A DNA stretch of 64,000 nt, from assembly GCA_963841455.1 (NCBI GenBank), contig CAWJCU010000007.1, forward strand, positions 356,970-420,969, read 5' to 3'. A program made the position numbers and the translations under genes. Shown here one piece after another: positions 15,377 through 22,089 of the stretch. This DNA is from JAWVFM01 sp963841455. Its GTDB lineage: Bacteria > Actinomycetota > Thermoleophilia > Solirubrobacterales > 70-9. Positions within the stretch are counted from its first letter, which is position 1; every line of letters begins with the position of its first letter. The notes below the pieces were generated by a model that was not told the origin of the DNA, searched no databases, and saw nothing but the letters and a program-made list of their open reading frames with translations.

Positions 15377-15831
15377 CCCTCCCCCACCGCCCTGTCGATG
15401 CCCTCGAGGGCCTCGTCGAGGCGCCGCTTTGCCGCGCCTCGCATCATCGCCGCGCCGAGGCGCGCCAGGCCTCGCAGCCGCTCGCTGGTGGTCAACGTCA
15501 CCGCGGTGGCGCCGTTCTTCGGCTCGAGCGAGATCGCGACCTGGGCCGAGCGCATGATCCGCTCGAACGGTGTCTCCTGCACGCGCTGCTCCCAGACGTA
15601 GCGCTCGCCGGAGGCCGCGCTCGTCACCTTGTAATCGGCCCGGACGCCGCGACCCTTCGCCGTTCCGAGCACGAGCGTCCACTGCGTGCGCTTGGCCCCC
15701 GGCTCACCCCGGACGTCCTCGACGCGAAGCGCGCGTGGCCACCACCGGGGCAGATGGTGAGGGTCCGAGACGAGCGCCCAGACCCGATCGCGCGGGGCGC
15801 CGATGACCCTCGTGCGCGAGACCCGAGGCAG
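15373..15831 (-). CDS. SRPBCC (polyketide cyclase/START-like) protein, CTG start likely
   Basis: A protein of about 152 residues with the START/Bet v1-like fold: it opens RVSRTRVIGAPRDRVWALVSD, the usual SRPBCC first strand and helix, followed by HHLPRWWPRALRVE and a C-terminal helix rich in Arg/Leu. It probably binds a hydrophobic ligand. After the TAG of the MerR gene (15835-15837) the only early candidate start is CTG at 15831, preceded by GAAGGG about 10 nt upstream; the first GTG (15672) would remove the first third of the domain. The stop overlaps the AGPS-like gene start. Confidence 0.7.
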   Translation of the reverse strand: MPRVSRTRVIGAPRDRVWALVSDPHHLPRWWPRALRVEDVRGEPGAKRTQWTLVLGTAKGRGVRADYKVTSAASGERYVWEQRVQETPFERIMRSAQVAISLEPKNGATAVTLTTSERLRGLARLGAAMMRGAAKRRLDEALEGIDRAVGEG

Positions 15832-15834
15832 GTG

Positions 15835-16593
15835 CTACTCGCCCTTCAGGCGCCGGAGGTCGCGAACCAGCAGGAGGTGCTTCAGGTGCCCGCATATCGC
15901 GGCCAGGCTCTCAAGGTTCTCGACCGCCTCCTTGCGGCGCGCCTGGCTCCGCGAGCGAAGCGCCGGGCCCACCAGCTGCTCGAGAAGCGCCGCCTCACGG
16001 TCGGCCGAGGTTCGGAAGACCCTGAGGTTGCGCCCGGCGACGCCGAAGCGCGCCAGCTGCGCCGCGGCCCGCACGATCTCGAGATCGGTCTCGTCGAAGG
16101 TCATCGTCCCGTCGCGGCGCTGCGGTTGGACGATCCCGTACTCGGCCAGCTCTCGCAGAAGGCCCTCGGAGATCCCCGATTGCTCGACCAGCTCCTCGTC
16201 GGTCAGGGTCTGGACGGCGGCGTCGACGGAGGCGGCGCGGCGCGCCACCGCGACGTCGGCTCCGCCGCGGCGATCCGGGGCGGCGAAGTCGCCGGTGGCG
16301 AGCTCCTGACGAATCACCCGCAGGGGCAGGAACTCGTCGCGCTGCATCCGCAGGATCGCGCGCAGGCGCTCGACGTCGGCCTGGCTGTAGAGGCGATATC
16401 CGCCCGGGGTGCGCCTCGGCGCCAGCAGCTTCTGGTCCTCGAGGTAGCGGATCTTCGAGATCGAGATGTCGTCGAACTCCTGCCCGAGGATCTTCGCCAC
16501 CGCGCCGATCGTCAGCGCCTTTCGAGGCCTCGACGGCGCGCTCTCGGCGCGGGATCCATCGGTGCGGGACTGGCCCTGGGTCGCTACGGCCAT
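15835..16593 (-). CDS. ftsR: MerR family regulator, FtsR type
   Basis: A 252-residue regulator. Residues about 26-95 are a MerR winged helix with LTIGAVAKILGQEFDDISISKIRYLE and RRTPGGYRLYSQADVERL, closely resembling actinobacterial FtsR (Rv1828/Cg1631 type), which activates ftsZ and division genes. The C-terminal part is a helical effector or dimer domain with no Cys metal site. It lies directly downstream of the GarA-like FHA gene (1-base gap), the same order as in Mycobacterium and Corynebacterium, which strengthens the FtsR call. Confidence 0.85.
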   Translation of the reverse strand: MAVATQGQSRTDGSRAESAPSRPRKALTIGAVAKILGQEFDDISISKIRYLEDQKLLAPRRTPGGYRLYSQADVERLRAILRMQRDEFLPLRVIRQELATGDFAAPDRRGGADVAVARRAASVDAAVQTLTDEELVEQSGISEGLLRELAEYGIVQPQRRDGTMTFDETDLEIVRAAAQLARFGVAGRNLRVFRTSADREAALLEQLVGPALRSRSQARRKEAVENLESLAAICGHLKHLLLVRDLRRLKGE

Positions 16594-16594
16594 C

Positions 16595-17074
16595 TCACCG
16601 CTCCAGATAGGAGAGCTTGTACTTGCCGATCTGGATCTCGTCGCCGTCCTCGAGCCGATGCGACTCGATCCGGCGGCGGTTCACGTAGGTGCCGTTCAGG
16701 GAGCCGAGGTCGTCGATGTAGTGGCCGTCCTCGCGGTGGACGACGAGGGCGTGGTTGCGGGAGACGGTGACGTCGTCGAGGAAGACCGCGGCATCGGGGG
16801 TGCGACCGATGCTCATCCGCTCCTGATCGATCGTAAAGCTCTCGCCGGATCGCCCGCCCCCTGAGCGGATGACGAGCGCAGCGCCGACGCGATCAACCTC
16901 CTCCTCCAGGTCGACCGGCTGGTACTCGCCGGTCTCGTCGACGCGGTAGCTCATGGTCGTCGGCTGCTGCTCCTCCGTGCCCTCGGGGCGACCGAGGTAC
17001 GCGCCGCACTTCTGGCAGTAGTTCGCGCCCTCGGCGTTGACGAAGCCGCACTCCGGACAGTGGATCGAGGCCAT
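16595..17074 (-). CDS. garA: Zinc-ribbon FHA protein, GarA/OdhI-like
   Basis: A 159-residue protein. Residues 6-23 form a zinc ribbon (HCPECGFVN and NYCQKCGAYL). A Thr-Thr pair lies at 39-40 (QQPTTMSY), in the place where GarA/OdhI carries its kinase-phosphorylated TT site. Residues about 65-155 are the FHA domain, with SIGRTPDAAVFLDDVTVSRNH and DLGSLNGTYVN. GarA homologues bind and inhibit 2-oxoglutarate enzymes when unphosphorylated. The zinc ribbon in front is an addition relative to mycobacterial GarA. It sits between the RsiG-like gene (10-base gap upstream) and ftsR. Confidence 0.85.
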   Translation of the reverse strand: MASIHCPECGFVNAEGANYCQKCGAYLGRPEGTEEQQPTTMSYRVDETGEYQPVDLEEEVDRVGAALVIRSGGGRSGESFTIDQERMSIGRTPDAAVFLDDVTVSRNHALVVHREDGHYIDDLGSLNGTYVNRRRIESHRLEDGDEIQIGKYKLSYLER

Positions 17075-17083
17075 GCCCCGTCC

Positions 17084-17347
17084 CTAGGCGTCCTCGCCCG
17101 GCGGCGCCTCGACCTTTCCGAGGAGGATGTCGGTCAGCGTCTGAACGTCCCCGCCGGAGATGAGCGTGTCTCCCGCCTCGTGCTTCGAGCGAAGCCGGTT
17201 CACGAGCTCCGCGCGCAGGAGATCGATCTTTCCGTGGAGAAGGCGGCGTCGGTAGGAGACATCGCGCTCCTCGACCTTGAGCTCCTCGATCAGCGACTTG
17301 AGCTCCTCGTCGTTCATCGAGCCGACGTCCGGAAACGTTTCGTCCAT
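17084..17347 (-). CDS. RsiG-like helical protein with c-di-GMP-type motif
   Basis: An 87-residue, mostly helical, charged protein. Residues 27-42 fit E-x3-S-x2-R-x3-[Q]-x3-D, the cyclic-di-GMP-binding signature of RsiG, the anti-sigma factor of WhiG, with His38 in place of Gln (E27, S31, R34, H38, D42). Single-motif RsiG relatives are reported to work as homodimers in early-branching actinobacteria. Database names often given to this family are AmfC or aerial mycelium formation protein. No WhiG gene is in the window. A perfect TATAAT lies 6 nt before the ATG. Anti-sigma function is inferred. Confidence 0.65.
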   Translation of the reverse strand: MDETFPDVGSMNDEELKSLIEELKVEERDVSYRRRLLHGKIDLLRAELVNRLRSKHEAGDTLISGGDVQTLTDILLGKVEAPPGEDA

Positions 17348-17353
17348 GCGCCG

Positions 17354-17359
17354 ATTATA
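17354..17359 (-). promoter_or_regulatory. Consensus TATAAT of a leaderless promoter
   Basis: Exact TATAAT on the minus strand, 6 nt before the ATG at 17347; TTGATG lies 15 nt further upstream as a possible -35. Confidence 0.7.
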
Positions 17360-17419
17360 GGCGCGTCACGCCAACATCAACTAGAGGTTGAGTGTTTGGC
17401 CGTTTGCCTGCATCTCGCG

Positions 17420-18034
17420 TCAGCCCGCTGCGACGCCACGAGCGGCCCGGACATAGAGGACGGTTGCGGCCACCCCGAGCCCCACCCCGGCGACGAACAT
17501 CGCCGACGGAATCCACGAATCGAGCACGATCGAGAGGAAGAGGCCTCCGAACGTGAGCGCCACTCCGATCCGCCCGACCCAGTTGATCTCGACCTCGATC
17601 CCGCGCCGGAGGGCCATTTCGGAGAGGACGAGCGTCACGAGCTCCCTGGCGAGCGCGAGCGCCATCGCCCACCGCGGCAAGAGGTCGAATTTCCACGCCA
17701 CGACGATCCCGGCGAGAACGCTGAGGCGATCGACCAGCGGATCCAGCAGCGATCCGAGCCGCGAGTACTGCCCGGTCGCGCGAGCGAGGAAGCCGTCGAG
17801 AAAGTCGCCGGCTACGACGAAGAAGTAGACGGCCGCCGCGGCCGCCGACCGGCCGTCCCCTGAGCCGAGCGCGAGGTAGAGGAAGACGGGGATCCCGGCG
17901 AGGCGCAGGTACCCGACGATGTTCGGGATCGTGAACGGGCGCAGCGGCTCCCCCCGCCGCGTCTGCCTGGGCCGCGGCCCTGAGCGGTCGATCCCGGCCA
18001 GCCGCCTGAACCCATGCGCCCTCTTGTCACTCAA
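17420..18034 (-). CDS. CDP-alcohol phosphatidyltransferase
   Basis: A 204-residue membrane enzyme that exchanges CMP of a CDP-alcohol for an acceptor, as in phosphatidylglycerophosphate or cardiolipin synthesis. The family signature D-x2-DG-x2-AR-x8-G-x3-D-x3-D is complete (GDFLDGFLARATG, then GSLLDPLVD) near residue 80. Four to five helices follow. PgsA is the most likely identity, but the acceptor cannot be read from the sequence. The TTG start at 18034 overlaps the proS stop by 8 bases, so the gene is probably coupled to proS. Confidence 0.85.
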   Translation of the reverse strand: MSDKRAHGFRRLAGIDRSGPRPRQTRRGEPLRPFTIPNIVGYLRLAGIPVFLYLALGSGDGRSAAAAAVYFFVVAGDFLDGFLARATGQYSRLGSLLDPLVDRLSVLAGIVVAWKFDLLPRWAMALALARELVTLVLSEMALRRGIEVEINWVGRIGVALTFGGLFLSIVLDSWIPSAMFVAGVGLGVAATVLYVRAARGVAAG

Positions 18035-19712
18035 GCTCGGAAAGGAGGTCGATCGCCTCTCGGGCCGCCTCCGCGGCCGCCAATCGGTGCTCGGCCCCCG
18101 TCGAGCGCACCTGGGCCTCGACAACGCCGTCCGCGAGGGCGCGGCGCCCCACCGTGATGCGCAGCGGACAGCCGAGGAGCTCGGCGTCGGTGAGCTTTTG
18201 GCCCGGGCCGGCGTCGCGGTCGTCGAGCAGGGTCTCGACCCCCCGGTCGGAAAGCTCGCGGTAGAGGGCTTCCGCCGCCTCGGTGGCCTCGTCGCCGGCC
18301 TTGCCGATTGCGACCACGTGCACCTCCCACGGCGCGAGCGAGCGGGGCCACACGATGCCCTTGTCGTCGGCGCGCTGCTCGATCGAGGCGGCGACGATCC
18401 GCGCCGGGCCGATCCCGTAGCTGCCCATGACGATCGGCGCCTCGCGGCCGTCCTCGTCGAGGTACGTCGCGCCCAGCGGTTCTGAGTAGCGCGTCCCGAG
18501 CTTGAAGATGTTGCCGATCTCGATCGCGGTCTCGATCTCGATCGGGTGGCCGCCGGGCGCGAGGTCACCGGCCTTCACGGACCGGATGTCGTGCTCGTCG
18601 AAGGTGAAGTCACGCGCGGGCGAAACACCGATCAGGTGGGTGTCCTCCCTATTGGCGCCACATACGTACCCCTCCCCCACGATCGCGGTGTCCTTGATCA
18701 CCGGGAGGTTCGCGCCCACAGGGCCGACGAACCCGGGCGGCCCGAGCTCGGATGAGATCTCCGTCTCGGTGGCGGGCCTGAAGTCCGCGCCGAGGGAATT
18801 TCGCAGCTTGATCTCGTTGAGGCGGTGGTCTCCGCGCACCAGCGCGACGACCATCCCGCGCTCCTCAACCATCACGGGCATCGCCTTGATCAGCGCTCCC
18901 GCGGAGACACCGAGTGCCTCGGATACCTCCCCCACGGTCACGAGGCCCGGCGTCGGGACCTCCCTCGGGTCGTCGAGGGCCGGCGGGAGCTCGACCGGCT
19001 GCGGCTCCGCCGAGGCGATTTCGACGTTCGCTGCGTAGCCGGGCGCAAGCGCGACCTCGTTCTCGCCCGCCGCGCAGGGCGCCATGTACTCGTCCGCGCC
19101 TGAGCCACCCATCATCCCGACGTCCGATTCAACTCGGTACCAGCGAAGTCCACAACGATCGAAGATGCGGTCGTAGGCCTCGATATGGAGCGCGTAGCTG
19201 CGCTCCAGGCCGTCGGTGTCGCGGTCGAACGAGTACGAGTCCTTCATCGTGAACTCGCGCGTCCGCAACACGCCGGCCCGCGGCCTCGGCTCGTCGCGCT
19301 CCTTGGTCTGGATGTGGAAGAGGATCATCGGCAGGTCTCGGTACGACCGGATCTCGCGCGCGACGTGGTAGGTCAGGGCCTCCTCGTGGCTCAGCGCCAG
19401 GACCATTGCTGCGTCCTTCCGGTCGTGGAGCTTGAACAGCTCGTCGATCGCGTACCTGCCCGACCGCTTCCACAGCTCGGCCGGCTGCAGGACGGGCATC
19501 AGCATCTCCTGCGCGCCGATCGCCTCCATCTCCTCGCGGACGATCGCCTCGGCCCTGCGGATCACGCGGAAGCCCGTGGGCAGGTAGGTCCAGAGACCTG
19601 CGCCGAGTTGGCGGATGAGGCCGGCGCGAACCATCAGCCGGTGCGAGAGGGCCTCCGCGTCGGCGGGGTCCTCACGCAGCGTCGGTAGGAACAGCTCAGA
19701 GAGGCGGGTCAT
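18027..19712 (-). CDS. proS: Prolyl-tRNA synthetase, bacterial type
   Basis: A 561-residue class II aminoacyl-tRNA synthetase charging tRNA-Pro. Motif 1 lies in the first 90 residues (LIRQLGAGLWTYLPTGFRV), motif 2 and the catalytic core near 140-200 (RDEPRPRAGVLRTREFTMKDSYSF, split here as RTREFTMKDSYSF). A YbaK-like editing insertion occupies about 230-390 (GVSAGALIKAM, VRGDHRLNEIKL), and motif 3 is MGSYGIGPARIV. The anticodon-binding domain ends the protein. The insertion marks the prokaryote-type enzyme. A TAGGCT hexamer lies 9 nt upstream of the ATG. Confidence 0.97.
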   Translation of the reverse strand: MTRLSELFLPTLREDPADAEALSHRLMVRAGLIRQLGAGLWTYLPTGFRVIRRAEAIVREEMEAIGAQEMLMPVLQPAELWKRSGRYAIDELFKLHDRKDAAMVLALSHEEALTYHVAREIRSYRDLPMILFHIQTKERDEPRPRAGVLRTREFTMKDSYSFDRDTDGLERSYALHIEAYDRIFDRCGLRWYRVESDVGMMGGSGADEYMAPCAAGENEVALAPGYAANVEIASAEPQPVELPPALDDPREVPTPGLVTVGEVSEALGVSAGALIKAMPVMVEERGMVVALVRGDHRLNEIKLRNSLGADFRPATETEISSELGPPGFVGPVGANLPVIKDTAIVGEGYVCGANREDTHLIGVSPARDFTFDEHDIRSVKAGDLAPGGHPIEIETAIEIGNIFKLGTRYSEPLGATYLDEDGREAPIVMGSYGIGPARIVAASIEQRADDKGIVWPRSLAPWEVHVVAIGKAGDEATEAAEALYRELSDRGVETLLDDRDAGPGQKLTDAELLGCPLRITVGRRALADGVVEAQVRSTGAEHRLAAAEAAREAIDLLSELE

Positions 19713-19797
19713 CGGGCGGCCAGCCTACCGGCGCGCATGCGCACGCCGCTTACGATGCAGACGAAGGCTCATACGGCAACGCGACTGGAGGTAGGCA

Positions 19798-20823
19798 ATG
19801 GAAGCGACGGGTGTCCGGATGCCGGGCGTTCTGCGACTTGGGCTCCTCATCCTCGGCGTCCCGCAGCTCCTGATCGGCGCGTGGGCGCTCGCCTCGCCGC
19901 ACGGATGGTTCGACTCGTTTCCGGGCGCCGGTCACCACTGGCTCCCCGCGTATGGGCCCTATAACTCGCATCTGGCGACCGACGTCGGCGCGACCTTCGT
20001 CGCGCTCGGGGTGATCCTCGGGCTGGCGGCCCTGTGGCTCGAGCGTCGAGTTGTGCAGGTGGCGCTCGTCGGCTACCTCGCCTACGCGGTTCCGCACACG
20101 ATTTATCACCTCGCGAACGATCACGACCTCGGCGGCGGCGACCAGGTGGCGAACGGCATCACGCTGGCGCTCTCAGTCCTGCTGGCGTTGGTGCTGCTCT
20201 GGCTGACCCGCAGGCCCGCAGCGCCGGAGCGCCCGCAACCCGCGCCGGCCGGCGGGGGAAGCCGCCTCGGCCCGGCGCCCGGCGGCCCGCTCACCTGGTT
20301 CGGCCGCGCGTACGCTCGGCGCCGGTACGGCGGCGACGTCCGGCCGGTCGACGCCTTCGCTCATCACCGGAAGCTCGGCACGGGGTACGGGGCGCTGGAG
20401 CTCACGCTCGAGTACTCGCATCGTGTCCCCGAGCGCCTCAAGATGCTGGGGGAGCTGCGCGCGGCGGCAATCGTCGGCTGCGAGTGGTGCATGGACTTCG
20501 GCTCCCACCTTGCTCGCGCCAAGGCCGGCTTCACCGACGACGAGTTGCGAGAGCTCGCGCGCTACCGGTCGAGCGATGCCTTTTCCGAGCTCGATCGCCT
20601 CGTCCTCGACTACGCGACCGCGGTCAGCCGCACCCCCGCGGAGGTCGGCGACGAGCTATTCGCCCGCCTCCGAGCGGAGCTCGACGACGCCCAGATCGTG
20701 GAGCTCACGAGCGCGATCGCCCTGGAGAACTTCCGCGCTCGCTTCAACCAAGCGGTCGGCATCGAGCCGCAGGGGTTCTCGGAGGGGGCTGCCTGCGTCA
20801 TTCCAGCCGCCGCGGCCGCTTGA
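19798..20823 (+). CDS. Fusion of a four-helix membrane domain with an AhpD-like carboxymuconolactone decarboxylase domain
   Basis: A 341-residue protein. Residues 8-135 hold four hydrophobic helices (LRLGLLILGVPQLLIGAWAL, ATDVGATFVALGVILGLAAL, VALVGYLAYAV, ITLALSVLLALVLLWL) with HHW and YN residues between. After a Pro/Ala/Gly linker (140-160), residues about 180-335 form an all-helical CMD/AhpD domain with ELRAAAIVGCEWCMDFGSHLA near 220-240. Both CxxC cysteines are present; the following His is five residues after the second Cys, not the three usual in AhpD. A membrane-tethered peroxidase or disulfide reductase role is inferred. The 3' end overlaps the convergent GNAT gene by 26 bases. Confidence 0.75.
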   Translation: MEATGVRMPGVLRLGLLILGVPQLLIGAWALASPHGWFDSFPGAGHHWLPAYGPYNSHLATDVGATFVALGVILGLAALWLERRVVQVALVGYLAYAVPHTIYHLANDHDLGGGDQVANGITLALSVLLALVLLWLTRRPAAPERPQPAPAGGGSRLGPAPGGPLTWFGRAYARRRYGGDVRPVDAFAHHRKLGTGYGALELTLEYSHRVPERLKMLGELRAAAIVGCEWCMDFGSHLARAKAGFTDDELRELARYRSSDAFSELDRLVLDYATAVSRTPAEVGDELFARLRAELDDAQIVELTSAIALENFRARFNQAVGIEPQGFSEGAACVIPAAAAA

Positions 20824-21376
20824 GCGCTCGCCATTCCCGCTCGAGGATCGCGTAGACGAGCTCGTCGGTCCACTCGCCCTTCACCCACTCGTTCTCCTGG
20901 AGATGCGCCTCCCGGCGCATCCCGAGGCGCTCCATCAGGCGTGCCGACCGCTCGTTGCGAGCATCGCAGCGGCCGTACGCCCGGTGCAGGCCAAGACCTC
21001 CGAACCCGAGGTCGAGCATCGCCGCCGCCGCCTCGGTTGCCAGCCCGCTGCCGCCGTGGTCCGGGTGGAAGACGAAGCCGACCTCGCCCTGGCGATGCTC
21101 GCTGCTCCGCCACCACAGCGTCACCTCGCCGATCAGCGGGCCGCCGGCGCGCGGGGTCGCGGCCAGCGTCAGCCTCGAGCCCTCCTCGTCGAGGCTCGTC
21201 TCGGTCAGCTTCTCGGCGAGGGCCTCACCGGTGCCACCGAGGTCGAATGGCTCGAGGTAGAGATAACGCGCGACGTCCTCGCGCGAGTGGAGCGAGTGGA
21301 GTGCCTCGAGGTCGCCCTCCTCGAACGGCCGGAGCAGGAGGCGGTCGGTCTCGATGGGCTGGGAGAGGTCGGGCAC
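20798..21376 (-). CDS. GNAT acetyltransferase, RimJ/RimL type
   Basis: A 192-residue protein acetyltransferase-like enzyme. It opens IETDRLLLRPFEEGDLEALH, the standard RimJ/RimL start, and contains HPDHGGSGLATEAAAAMLDLGF (CoA-binding motif; split by family as GGSGLATEA) and the C-terminal NERSARLMERLGMRREAHL. Members acetylate ribosomal protein N-termini or small amines; the target here is unknown. The GTG at 21376 is chosen because TAGCCT lies 7 nt upstream and the opening matches the family. The promoter overlaps that of the divergent membrane protein gene at 21401. Confidence 0.85.
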   Translation of the reverse strand: MPDLSQPIETDRLLLRPFEEGDLEALHSLHSREDVARYLYLEPFDLGGTGEALAEKLTETSLDEEGSRLTLAATPRAGGPLIGEVTLWWRSSEHRQGEVGFVFHPDHGGSGLATEAAAAMLDLGFGGLGLHRAYGRCDARNERSARLMERLGMRREAHLQENEWVKGEWTDELVYAILEREWRALKRPRRLE

Positions 21377-21383
21377 CCTCGGC

Positions 21384-21393
21384 AGGCTACGCT
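21384..21393. promoter_or_regulatory. Two overlapping divergent -10 hexamers
   Basis: The ten bases AGGCTACGCT hold TAGCCT on the minus strand (21389-21384) and TACGCT on the plus strand (21388-21393). Each is exactly 7 nt from its own start codon (GTG 21376 and ATG 21401). Confidence 0.6.
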
Positions 21394-21400
21394 CCGGCCA

Positions 21401-21667
21401 ATGGGTCTGATCGCCTGGATCTTCCTTGGGCTGTTCGCCGGCCTGATCGCCCGAGCCCTCGTGCCCGGCGAGACGGAACCGAGCGGCTGCTTCGGCACGA
21501 TGGCGATCGGGATCCTTGGCGCGCTCCTCGGAGGCTTCATCGCGACCGCTCTCGACATCGGAGAGCTCGGTCACTTCTTCGACCTCGGCACCTGGCTGAT
21601 CGCCATCGGTGGCTCGATGCTGCTGCTCCTGATCGTCCGAGCCATCAGCGGCAGCGGGCGGCGTTAG
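21401..21667 (+). CDS. GlsB/YeaQ/YmgE family small membrane protein
   Basis: An 88-residue protein with three hydrophobic helices, made up of the transglycosylase-associated/stress membrane family pattern: GLIAWIFLGLFAGLIARALVP, GCFGTMAIGILGALLGGFIA and WLIAIGGSMLLLLIVRAI. Relatives are induced by stress in many bacteria; the molecular role is unknown. The ATG at 21401 follows a leaderless-type promoter. The stop overlaps the convergent cupin gene by 4 bases. Confidence 0.85.
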   Translation: MGLIAWIFLGLFAGLIARALVPGETEPSGCFGTMAIGILGALLGGFIATALDIGELGHFFDLGTWLIAIGGSMLLLLIVRAISGSGRR

Positions 21668-22035
21668 CCGGCGAGCTCGGGTGGCATCGCGTTCGGCCCG
21701 TCGGGATACGTCCAGGCGAGGTCCTCGTCGCTCATCTCGAGTGTGTTGGCCGCCTCCGGCGGTGCTCCCGCCACGAGCCACAGCGCATCCCCATCGCTGT
21801 CGTTGAAGACCTGCCGGACAGAGTTCGGCTCGACGAGGACGGCGTCGAGCCGCGTCAGCGTGAGGACGTCACCGTCCACGCGCATCCTCCCCGCCCCATC
21901 GATGAGGACGCAGAGCTCCTCCTGGGCCCGATGGCGGTGCTTTGTCGATGCCTGACCAGGGTGGAGCCGCCAGAGCCGAGCGCCGAGGTTGGTTGCCTCC
22001 AGCTGCTTCGCTAGGTCGGTGTTGTCGACCCCCAT
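21664..22035 (-). CDS. Cupin domain protein
   Basis: A 123-residue single-domain cupin. The first metal motif is visible as KHRHRAQEELCVLIDGAG (His-x-His, then Glu), followed by VEPNSVRQVFND in the second motif, where the His is replaced. It may bind a divalent metal and act as a sensor or small enzyme; no substrate can be given. The ATG at 22035 precedes residues NTDLAKQLEATNLGAR, a normal N-terminal strand. Confidence 0.75.
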   Translation of the reverse strand: MGVDNTDLAKQLEATNLGARLWRLHPGQASTKHRHRAQEELCVLIDGAGRMRVDGDVLTLTRLDAVLVEPNSVRQVFNDSDGDALWLVAGAPPEAANTLEMSDEDLAWTYPDGPNAMPPELAG

Positions 22036-22089
22036 CTGGTTCGACGGAGCCAGAACGCCTCGGCTGCGGCGAGCAGCCGGTAGGACAAC

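Noticed and set aside
20423..21400. Plus-strand extension upstream of the GlsB-like protein
   Set aside because: It is a shadow of the CMD-fusion and GNAT genes; the family protein is complete from ATG 21401.
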